NCBI GenBank assembly: GCA_030407005.1
Contig: JAUDYN010000008.1
Coordinates: 124,001-188,000, forward strand
Reading direction: 5' to 3'
Length of the DNA stretch: 64,000 bases
DNA from: Desarmillaria ectypa
Taxonomy: Eukaryota; Basidiomycota; Agaricomycetes; Agaricales; Physalacriaceae
Shown: piece by piece, positions 11,921-20,646 of the stretch
Position numbering within the stretch: the first letter of the stretch is position 1
How the letters are laid out: the number at the start of each line of letters is the position of its first letter
Notes under the pieces: model-generated
Seen by the model: the letters and a program-made list of their open reading frames with translations, nothing else
Databases searched by the model: none
Told to the model about the DNA's origin: nothing
Made by a program: the position numbers and the translations under genes

Positions 11921-13240
11921 ATGACTTGGAATAAAGAATTATTTAGCCCTGACCCTGGCAGAAGATATCATTCTCGCAACCTCTGTGCTTTCTATAGCAT
12001 GGACCAACATGAGCAGATCAAACACAGTACACCTCCTCCTTGTGCAAGACATACTTGTCACTCATCTTCACGGACAGGCCCTAAGCACCCAAGCATTGTA
12101 CATCAGCCGATACTTCATCCCTTTGATGGGCCTTTTCGGCGAGGAACCTACAACATGAATGAAATAATGGCAGTCACAATGGGCAATACCATACCCCTGT
12201 CAATGCTGGCTTCGAAGATTCTACAAGAGCCCAGGCTGACGTCTCGTAGAAACGAGGCTATAAGGATCATAAAGAGTCATTTCAATGTTGATCTTAATGA
12301 GGCTTGGACCGTCAATGAGGAACAGTACAAGACTACCTTCCAGGATGAGTTCAAGCTCCTAGACAACTTGTTGATGGAGACATGGGCTATCCGTAGGTCC
12401 AATGGTGATGTTGGGTTCAGCATTGATTATTGGCAGTACAAGAAACTACAGCACGCATTATCAGAACGGAAACGGAAGGCCCATCAGTCACTCATAGCTC
12501 ATGGAATAGATGATCCGAAGTGCCCCGAATGGCATCAAGGCATTGATACCTTTATGACGGCAAATGACTTTGAATTGCAGGCTTTCTACTATCGGACCTC
12601 AGTTGAAGATTTCCTTGCGTTAATTGACAGTTGTCATAACTGGGGTACGAGTGAGCCATTACCGACACCGTTTCAAAGATTTGAAAGTTCCATGCGTCAA
12701 TCCAAAGAAATCATCTTGCAAATAGAGCAGCGAAAACGAGAGGATACTTTGGATGCTCCTGCTGGAAATATTCCAACTACGACTAAAGAAGCACCCTTGC
12801 AGCAGTGTAGATCTAGTGGAAAGATATCCGAGACTCCGATAGCGAGTTCGTTGCCCTCCAAACATTGTTCTAAAGCAACTCAGACTTCCATCAGTCATGA
12901 TGGACTCAAGTACATGATTGCCAAGCCAGACATCACAGATCATTATGCACAGATAGCTACGGAGTCGCAAGGAGACCTCAATCTACTATCCGATTCATAT
13001 GAAGTAACCCTTACTCACCCGCAGTCAATGGCAGGTCATAATGGGAGTTCTCATGACATGCCTGTCTGCAGGATGGCACAGAAAAAGGCCCTTACTTCTG
13101 AAATTTTTTATGCCTTTGGTCCGTCAAAGGAAAGCATAAACTCATCTACCATTAATGAAGTAGCATCCAAAGAAACAAGTATGGATTCGCAGAATGGAGA
13201 TGAATCAGCACAAGATAACCATCAGGGACAGATAAGATGA
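11921..13240 (+). CDS. Unrecognised 439-aa ORF of the LTR element
   Basis: The frame starts MTWNKELFSPD and runs to a TGA at 13238-13240. The N-terminal region is rich in His, Ser and Pro. Residues about 75-280 look like a folded, helical, charged segment (for example RRNEAIRIIKSHFNVDLNEA and YWQYKKLQHALSERKRKA). The last third is Ser/Thr/Gln-rich and low in hydrophobics. There is no CCHC knuckle, DTG protease or YxDD motif, so it is not a standard Gag-Pol. The helical middle could be a diverged Gag-like or captured host protein, but I cannot assign it. The next frame (13241-13861) is in the same reading frame across the single TGA. Confidence 0.5.
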   Translation: MTWNKELFSPDPGRRYHSRNLCAFYSMDQHEQIKHSTPPPCARHTCHSSSRTGPKHPSIVHQPILHPFDGPFRRGTYNMNEIMAVTMGNTIPLSMLASKILQEPRLTSRRNEAIRIIKSHFNVDLNEAWTVNEEQYKTTFQDEFKLLDNLLMETWAIRRSNGDVGFSIDYWQYKKLQHALSERKRKAHQSLIAHGIDDPKCPEWHQGIDTFMTANDFELQAFYYRTSVEDFLALIDSCHNWGTSEPLPTPFQRFESSMRQSKEIILQIEQRKREDTLDAPAGNIPTTTKEAPLQQCRSSGKISETPIASSLPSKHCSKATQTSISHDGLKYMIAKPDITDHYAQIATESQGDLNLLSDSYEVTLTHPQSMAGHNGSSHDMPVCRMAQKKALTSEIFYAFGPSKESINSSTINEVASKETSMDSQNGDESAQDNHQGQIR

Positions 13241-13861
13241 GCATCGGAAAGGGAACGGAAAACAAGCAACCAACAAGAACTGGTGCCATCAGAAGTCATG
13301 GAAATTGAACAAGAATCAACCAGATCGCATGTAGAACCTCCACAGGCTGCAGAATTCAATAAAGTATCTTTGACGCACAAATTGCCAGAGAAAACTGAAC
13401 ACAATCAGTTAAATCGGAGCATACAACTCAGCACAAGTCCAAACGACATACCCTACCCCATTCATATCATGCCTATTACAGTCTCTCCTATTCTATTTTC
13501 TGAAAATACCCAAACTAGCCTCCTCGGATGCTCAACCGACCTAGCATTGACCGCTCTGTTTTCAAATGTTCATACAAGTGTCATTGGACCTAAACGACAC
13601 AATATCCATGCATCAGGAGGTAGTGTTGAAGGGATAATTGTGACCATAGAAAGCCCGGATGATTGCAACCAACACCATAAGGAAAGAAGCCAGTGCACTG
13701 GACTCTTAAGTGGAGTTGATGATCAAGGGAAGTTCATGGTCAAGCTCAGTATTGTCCTTGACAACAACATAGATCTGGAGTCTTCTACGCTCAGAGAGGA
13801 ACTGAGATTGTGCAAGGCAGTAAGCACAAGCCAACCAATTCTGGGATTGATAACACAATGA
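13241..13861 (+). CDS. Second ORF of the LTR element, same frame after a TGA
   Basis: Directly after the TGA at 13238-13240 the same frame continues open (ASERERKTSNQQELVPSEVM) to a stop at 13859-13861, about 206 codons; the first ATG is at 13298. Composition (Ser, Thr, Gln, His rich) is like the tail of the preceding ORF, so the two were probably one protein of about 645 residues. Either the TGA is a recent nonsense mutation or it is read through. No domain is recognised. Confidence 0.4.
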   Translation, partial: ASERERKTSNQQELVPSEVMEIEQESTRSHVEPPQAAEFNKVSLTHKLPEKTEHNQLNRSIQLSTSPNDIPYPIHIMPITVSPILFSENTQTSLLGCSTDLALTALFSNVHTSVIGPKRHNIHASGGSVEGIIVTIESPDDCNQHHKERSQCTGLLSGVDDQGKFMVKLSIVLDNNIDLESSTLREELRLCKAVSTSQPILGLITQ

Positions 13862-14353
13862 AAGAAAGGCTGCGATCAATATCATCAATATCATTCCCAT
13901 TTTGGAAACATCTCACCGGCAATGATGCAAGCTGATTCACCTTGCCATCATTGCATGATAGAGCTGTGCTCTATTCATGCATCTCCCAAATGACATTTTG
14001 AGGCATTCAACAACAGAAAATATTTTGAATCAAGTACAAATATTACTCCAGGGCACTCCTCCACCTATACACTTGTCATCACTAGCCGTGTTTCAACTCC
14101 TGATTCTAAATTACTCTTAGACTCATCTGATAGTGATGAACTATGCTTCAAAGACAGTCCTGAATGCGTTGAACCTTGCCCTCCATATGTGCAGGGTGTG
14201 GGATAAAATTATTCCTATCCATTTGAAGTTACAACCATAATCAAGTCCCAACTGCTTCACAGAATAATTCAAATCTATGAGGTTTTACAGTATCACATCT
14301 TATTATTGGCTTACCTTTCGCCTCGTTTCCGCATGTGTAGACTGGGGGGGCTC

Positions 14354-15004
14354 TGTCATGGATCTTGAGTATCTGTAAACTCGGTGCATGAGTCAACGCA
14401 TGCCTACACTCGGCCTTCTCGGTCCTAGCAGTGACTCACACATAATTTTCTTTTACTTTCTCTATTCTTCTTGCTCATACTAGAATATAATAGAACATTG
14501 TAGAATATTCATGACTCGAGCCTTTTAGTATATAAATACCATCTGTAACCTTGTAGAATAAAGAAGGAAGCTACTCATCTTCAAGTCCACTTCATTGTGT
14601 GAACTAAGCATCTGATCGGTTACGCCTAGCACTTGCCAATCTCCTCGCTTCCTGACTACGCCTAGCACTTGTCAGAAACCTCATCAGTTATGCCTAGCGC
14701 TTGCTGAACAACTCGTTGGATACGCCAAGCACTTTCCGACACCAATCCGAAGACTACGCCTAGCGCTTGTCTTCATCTACAGCCCATAATAGCTCCGCGC
14801 TCACCGGCTGCTTCCTACAGTAACTGCTTCGCACTTACTGACCCCTTTACCTCGCAAACTGGACCTCTCAGGTCTCCTCACGAACCCTTGCCGGAATCTA
14901 TTCTATTCCCTAACGACATACATCTCTATAACATATCCTACCTCGCTTCGATCATCACTTGTCGCCCCTCACTCTCATATCCTGATTTCGGCAGATTCCT
15001 AACA
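14354..15004 (+). repeat. Right LTR (651 bases)
   Basis: Copy of 11148-11798 with about three substitutions noticed (in the CATGACTTGAG, CTAGCACTTG and CTCACCAGCTG regions). Starts TGTCATGG, ends CCTAACA, followed by the ATATT duplication. Confidence 0.9.
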
Positions 15005-15009
15005 ATATT

Positions 15010-15490
15010 TGCCTCGAATGCCACCCTTCCTTGCTGGAAATGAAATAAACCCGTAGGGGCATGTGATAGATCATGGAACAGTCCATTTTCTTCCTTGAGG
15101 CTCTTCTCTTTGCTATCCGACAACCTGGTAGAGCTCCTCCAAGTGGCGCTCCGGCACCATCTCTTGCAGGCCGTCGTCCGAGTGATCAATTTGGTGGGCT
15201 GTTTTGGTCCACTGATGGGGATCTTGGAGATGCTTATTGAATATGGGGGGGAGTGGCCTTTGTTGGCGAGGAAGGTGATGAATGAGATTATCTGTGTGTT
15301 GCACGTGAGGGAAGATTTACCTCTGGACCCTACGCTCAATCCGTCGGATGCTCTGGAGGAAAAATGGGATAACGCTTGCGAAGCTTGGGGAAGAATGAGG
15401 GGGGCCATCACTGGTGATAGTGATATCTTTGAGAAGTGTATGAATCTGAAGGTTTGTTTTGATGATCCTTCCTTTGGAATAGATGGCTAA
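15010..15490 (+). pseudogene. Possible gene interrupted by the LTR element
   Basis: A frame running to 15490 encodes helical, coding-like sequence (LLSDNLVELLQVALRHHLLQ, then DALEEKWDNACEAWGRMRGA). It has no ATG near its start. On the left side of the element an ATG frame (about 11072-11147) stays open into the insertion. Removing the element with one ATATT copy continues that frame for only about 13 codons before a stop, so an intron or indel would be needed to connect them. Family unknown. A minus-strand frame over the same bases is less coding-like. Confidence 0.32.
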
Positions 15491-16031
15491 TTTTGTCTTT
15501 TCTTTTAATGGAACTGCCGCACAAAGCCACGCAAGGCAAAAATGGGGAAATGCACGCGATGCTTGGAGCCGGTGGTGGGCTAGCCGGGGTGTCATGAGAT
15601 GATATGGGATGCAGGTCCTAATAAGTGTGAGTGTAGGAAAGTTCGGGAAGAAACCTTGTGATGGTTACATATGGCCCTTCCTGGCAGTGGGTCCTACATC
15701 ATTCTTTTACGTATATCTTCTGCGCACAACTATCACTAATGTACTAGTATCTTTAACCCCGTCCTATTTTGTGATCCGAAAGTTTCATCATTTTCCTGGT
15801 TAGTGCGGCGTTCGTCTATCTGCATTTTTGAGATCTGCTTGGAGGTTGGATATCCAATATGGTATGAGAAATCAACAATGATAATCTATTTCAGTCTACG
15901 ATATGCATATGCGCACAACAAAGGAATTCTCTCAAGTACAGTCTGTATAAACAATATGTATATAATTTTCTTCGTATGGAAGCATCAAGATAGACATAAC
16001 GGCAAACGTACAGTCATTAAATTGGCTTTGT
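15491..16031. other. Intergenic, 3' flank of the F-box gene
   Basis: A/T-rich, no gene or repeat recognised. Confidence 0.4.
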
Positions 16032-17528
16032 TTAGACCTGCACTTGAACACGAAGACCCATTTCCCGGAGCTTCTTCAAGCGTGCCCGCGTTTGTTCCAT
16101 TATCTCCGGTCCTGGATATCTAGTCCCCAAGGACACGTCCTCCAGATTCATTTTACGACGATGTTCGATCATGTCAAGGAGCGCACATTCATTGACTTTG
16201 TGCCGCCACACAAGTTCCAACGATTTCAGGTGAGGTATTAAGTACGCATCGTTTAACAGTGCGTCGATGAAGCGGTTTGAGATGGGATAGTACGGCGCGA
16301 AAAGCGGATCGATGGGTATCCCGTAGAGACACGGTATAGGTTCGTGGATGACGAGTCTGGTAAGGTTGGTAAGCGGCACAAGGACCGCGAGGACCTGGGT
16401 TATCCGTATAGGAATTTTGTCAAGTGTGAGCGAGGATATGCAAGGGGAGGACTGCAGCAAGTTTTCTACAAATGCGGCCAGGAACGGATAGCGCATGTAG
16501 ACCATTTGGGCAGCATCAGCCTCAGGTCCGTACTTGTCATCTTTGTGATACGATATCTTGAGATGAACGAGGTTCGGAAAGCGGAAACGTTTCCCGAACC
16601 AACAAATGTTATGCGTATCGACATTGATGTCAAAGGTCAAACTGGTGATATTAACAATTTCATACACCCCTGGCGTCTGGGACAAGCCGGGCATTGGTTC
16701 GGTGTCGTCTTTTTTCCGTTTCATTGTGGTCGTGACAACCAGATTCCGAGCATTTTTGAAGAGAGGGAACCAGCAGAGGAAGTTTTCGCAGATGATGGTT
16801 TCAACGTTTCTGCTCCACGCGCCGAGGCGTGGGAGCATCTTCAACGGTGAACGAAAATTCGTGCTGTTTACATTGAGTCGCGTGTAGAAGGTGCGTAACA
16901 AAGGCATTTTTGGCTCTGTCACTCCAAGTTTGTAGAACTGTTCAAGGTGCGTGTGTCCCACACTGATACTCTCGAGGCTATCAAATGATGGGGTATCGCT
17001 GATGAGGCGGTGGACGTATTGAGAACACAATTTCGAGGAGAGTAAATCCAAGCTCCTCCATCGCTGAATTCTCGTACGTATGAGATCTATGCATGGTAAG
17101 GCATAGCGGTCCATGTCGTCGCCATGCACCGTGATGCAGAGTTTATAACCCCCTGCACGGTACAGCTGGAGATTGAGCAGACCCATTTTGGCCGCGAGTA
17201 GCCGTCGTGAGTGGTCAGCTGAATCAGATGTGTAGAGTGGCCAAAAATCTTGGTGCCACCTGAGTGACCTGTGGATCCGTAGAGATACGTCGATGTTGGA
17301 CCACAGCTCAGGAAAAGAGAGAGCGACGGATCTCCACCGTCTGCAGATGAAGGACATCTTTAAAATGGTGCGCACCGCTGGACGCTTGTTCTCCACTGCT
17401 GCGACTCCAGCAAAAATTAAGATAAAAATGTCGTCGGATAGTAGATTGTTGATTGGAGCCTGCTGGATCGTCAGTGGGTAGCCTGTCATTGAAGTGGCAA
17501 GGAAACATACCACGCTCATTTCCTCCAT
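16032..17528 (-). CDS. F-box/LRR protein
   Basis: A single uninterrupted exon gives 498 residues from the Met at 17528 (MEEMSVVCFLATSM). An earlier in-frame ATG at 17663 would add 45 residues that look less like this family. The F-box is about residues 25-70: INNLLSDDIFILIFAGV, a charged spacer, then CRRWRSVALSFPELWSNI, matching the helical F-box and its trailing W-R-S-V-A...P-x-L-W motif. The remainder is leucine-rich repeats (LESISVGHTHLEQF, LTNLTRLVIHEPIP, LIPHLKSLELVW). Such proteins bind Skp1 through the F-box and present substrates to SCF ubiquitin ligases. The family is greatly expanded in agaricomycetes and targets are unknown. Unlike the copy at 3.9 kb, this one is intact. Confidence 0.82.
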   Translation of the reverse strand: MEEMSVVCFLATSMTGYPLTIQQAPINNLLSDDIFILIFAGVAAVENKRPAVRTILKMSFICRRWRSVALSFPELWSNIDVSLRIHRSLRWHQDFWPLYTSDSADHSRRLLAAKMGLLNLQLYRAGGYKLCITVHGDDMDRYALPCIDLIRTRIQRWRSLDLLSSKLCSQYVHRLISDTPSFDSLESISVGHTHLEQFYKLGVTEPKMPLLRTFYTRLNVNSTNFRSPLKMLPRLGAWSRNVETIICENFLCWFPLFKNARNLVVTTTMKRKKDDTEPMPGLSQTPGVYEIVNITSLTFDINVDTHNICWFGKRFRFPNLVHLKISYHKDDKYGPEADAAQMVYMRYPFLAAFVENLLQSSPCISSLTLDKIPIRITQVLAVLVPLTNLTRLVIHEPIPCLYGIPIDPLFAPYYPISNRFIDALLNDAYLIPHLKSLELVWRHKVNECALLDMIEHRRKMNLEDVSLGTRYPGPEIMEQTRARLKKLREMGLRVQVQV

Positions 17529-17663
17529 ACTATGAAGTCCTGTAGTCAAAATCCGACACGTTGAGAGAGCACCGAACATGAACGGAGTTCCAGGTGAAAC
17601 AATGAAAGTTCGTAAACAACGCGGCTTTGAAATTGAAACGCGTCGCGTTATGGTCACGTACAT

Positions 17664-18658
17664 CAATTACGTCAGCCTCCGGACTTAGAAGGACGGGGTC
17701 ATCATATCAAATGTGACATTGTGTGACATTCTCATCAAGCGTGGTCAATTTCGCGCGTCTACTCAGTGGTCATACATGTATTTATGTGAAATACATTCGT
17801 TTTGTACACCAACAGGCTGTCTGAAGCAGTTCTGTACCAAAATTTGACCGCCTTGTAAGATGTCCAAATTTGGCAATCAAACATACAAAATGTATCTCAT
17901 CTTGCAGATCGAACAGATAAATTACTTCGGGATACCTTATTCTAAGCAGTAACAATGAATTTTTTCTCAATACTTGACAATGGTAGCGAAAAATAGTAGT
18001 TTTTGTCACAAATATCACGTGTAAATCATGTGATGACCCTGTTCTACCTTACCGCCTTCGAGCTACTGCCTTCATCAATACTTTCACCTTGCATCCGATT
18101 TGTTGGAATCCAGGGTGTTGCGCAGGGTATACTCCAGGCTGGTAAAGCCAGATGTAAAGGAATTGTTATTCTATGGCTCCTACAGAGCTCATATTTATAC
18201 TACTTCGCACTAGAATCTAGAATGTACTACAACTTTCTACGACTCTCTTGCTTACTCATCGACTCTCGGCACGATGCCGGATTGCTCCTTCTAGAACTTT
18301 CCAGCAAAATCCCAACACGATTTGCATAAAGCAGCCCCCCGAAACAATATCAATCGATCTTTCACGCATGGCCGTGCTTGATTAGACATTGACTGTGCCA
18401 TGTAGAATTCCCAAGCCTCGCAACTAGGTATCCCGCGTCCTTGCCGCTTCCCAGATTGTAGTTCACGTCGAACAGCAACGGTTCTTAGCGACAATACTAC
18501 GATGCAGGGCCTACCCCATTAACAAAATATATGTCTTCTATAGGTGTCTCAAATTGTTTCTCTAACATAATGATCAGCCTAATGCAAACACTCCCATTTT
18601 GCGATGCCCATCTGACAATAAGGCTGTGACCATCTGCAATCATTTCGTCATATATCTC
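17664..18658. other. Intergenic, no gene supported
   Basis: Only short frames. The right end carries the core promoter of the membrane protein at 18701. Confidence 0.4.
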
Positions 18659-18665
18659 TATATAA
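18659..18665 (+). promoter_or_regulatory. TATA box of membrane glycoprotein gene
   Basis: TATATAA about 36 bases ahead of the ATG at 18701. Confidence 0.5.
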
Positions 18666-18700
18666 CCCCGAGGCTTTAGTCTGTGAGCTTCCCTGCTCTC

Positions 18701-19722
18701 ATGATTCCCATTCTGCTCTATACGTAGGTCAAATATACTGATATCTCAGTGTCCATTGATTACCTCGCTAACCTTCAATAGATTCCTATTCATATTCGTC
18801 CTGCGAGGATTCTCGCTCAATATCACAGTACCCACTCAGCCTCAGCCCCGTACCAATGAAACTATTTCAGTACTTCTGGTTCCGAGCTCTGACGACCCGT
18901 CTCATTTCTTTATTGTCGTTCGGAAAACAAGTCCGCCGGATGCGGGCCTCCCATCGTCCATACAGCGGGTAGACAATTTCACTGAGACTCGGAACGAGTC
19001 CGTTGTTCTCAAATGCGAAGGGTTCGTCCTTGAGAACTATGCATCGTATAACCGGCAAATGACCGTATATGCAGTACAACTAGGATTGAAGCCATTAAAA
19101 TTAGCCCCACCCAAGCGTCAGTGGTCCTTTCCTGAAACCAGCTGCCCGTATCTCACTGATAATATCAATCAGAAACAAAAATGTCACATTTGCTTTGAGT
19201 CAACTCTTCCATGTAGACCAAGGTCCGACAATGGATGTCTCGTGAGTACTCTCGCACTTCTGTATCACAGTCAACATCACCAGATCCCTCATTCAGAGCA
19301 CCCTCCCTTTCTAATGCCTTTGGATCTGCTACAGTGACCTCTGCGTAAGTTTACACTGAACTTCAATCTAGTTACATCTGATGGATTCTGATAGAACGGA
19401 CCCTCCAACAGCTAGTGCATCAGACACCTCACCGTCGAAACATGATCATACAGCCGCAATCATAGCTGGCGTTGTTAGCAGCGCTTTTCTTCTTGTTCTA
19501 ATTGCAGCATCCATCTTCATATGGCGATACCGCAAGCGCCGGAACATCCCACCCTCGCGCGCATTCCTCAATGAACTCGATGATAAAAGGCAACATAGAG
19601 CATCATCGAACGATCACTTGCTGAATGTTCCACCGCCGGCATATTCGGCGCGTATCAGCCGATTACCACCATCTATATCATGTCCTTGGGAGCCTCGAGC
19701 TTACGATGGTCCGCAACTTTGA
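18701..19722 (+). CDS. Type I single-pass membrane glycoprotein
   Basis: Exon 1 (18701-18723) encodes MIPILLYT and ends in phase 2; exon 2 starts at 18782 and completes a strong signal peptide (FLFIFVLRGFSLNI). The ectodomain starts ITVPTQPQPRTNETISVLLV and has several N-glycosylation sequons (NET, NFT, NES). A Ser/Thr stalk, AFGSATVTSA then DPPTASASD, is reached through a further intron ending near 19394. A transmembrane helix AAIIAGVVSSAFLLVLIAAS is followed by a basic WRYRKRR stop and a cytoplasmic tail with IPPSRAFLNELDD and PPPAYSA. The signal, ectodomain, helix and tail order is that of common agaricomycete surface glycoproteins of unknown role. The junction between about 19020 and 19300 is uncertain. 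Confidence 0.68.
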
Positions 19723-20646
19723 AGATGCCACTGAAGGTTTAGATTAAAAAAAGATTATATTGATGAAGGCATGTTTCCCTTTGATTCTATGTCGCTTCTA
19801 TCTAACAAACATCTGTAGTAACATCTAGTTGTGATTTATTTCTGTGCGTCTTTTTGATATATTGCATGCAATCTTTAAAGATATATTAAATTAAAATTTC
19901 AATTTCATTCACCCTACCTCCCCACCGCATGTAAGCGTCGTGATGGTCCGACATCACCGACTGAGTGGAGGACGAGCATGATGACACAGAGTGAACCTTG
20001 GCCTCACATTTGCTGCCTTGTGGGCGGCATACCCATCCTCCATGCCAACTGAAGCGACCAGGTTGACAATTGTACCCAAGCTCAGAATCACTCAGGCAAC
20101 TTGAAACAATGCCTAGATCCTGTAGGAGGAGGAGGAATGTTTTATAGTCGTCCTCATACATGCCGAAATCGTTCCTCAAGTAATCTATTCTATATCATTT
20201 CTTTTATATTTGTCACCGACATCAAGCGGCATCGTTTGCCCCTGGTGGTAATTTTATGGCCAACCAATCGTCTCGATCAATGGATGAATTCAACGACCTT
20301 ACGATCATATTATCACCATCATCATCATCATCATTACACTGCACATCATGATTAAGTCGGACCCGTCACTTCGGGGAAATGACGAATCACCGAAGTTTCA
20401 GCGATGAGGCTGATCCATCTGTAATATTCATGGCCGAGGCCATAATCTCAAACATTCGCACATCACGGGCTGTTCAGCCGGTCCAGAGGCAGATGGTGTC
20501 AAATTAAAAGCGGTTTTCTTGGACCGAATAGGAAATAAATAATACGAGAACCGAACTAAATAACTATTACATGATATTAGCTTTCGAAAAGATGGGTATA
20601 TGTACTTTGCCTCCGGGAGGTGGGGAAATCGTACATATCTGTTTCT
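19723..20646. other. Intergenic between converging genes
   Basis: No gene supported. A short ATC trinucleotide microsatellite lies at about 20317-20340. A minus-strand frame at 19886-20179 is Cys-containing, but has no signal or splice partners. Confidence 0.4.

Larger units (their letters stand above)
11148..15004 (+). mobile_element. Non-autonomous LTR retroelement, full length 3857 bases
   Basis: Two 651-base direct repeats (11148-11798 and 14354-15004) start TG and end CA and differ at only about three positions seen by eye. They are flanked by a 5-base ATATT duplication. Right after LTR 1 is TGGTGGACACATTGG, a plausible tRNA primer site. A G-rich polypurine-like tract (14344-14350) precedes LTR 2. 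The 2.55-kb interior has no gag zinc knuckle, protease, reverse transcriptase, RNase H or integrase motif, so mobility would have to depend on proteins from another element. It instead contains an unrecognised long frame (11921-13861). The near-identical LTRs mean a young insertion. This is a LARD-like layout. Confidence 0.88.

Noticed and set aside
12659..12970. Minus-strand frame inside the LTR element
   Set aside because: It lies opposite the long plus-strand ORF and has no splice or family support.
14938..15411. Minus-strand frame of 157 residues crossing the right LTR boundary
   Set aside because: It would start in host DNA and end in the LTR; the plus-strand frame over the same bases is more coding-like.
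16344..16850. Plus-strand frames within 16.0-17.5 kb
   Set aside because: They are antisense shadows of the intact F-box gene.
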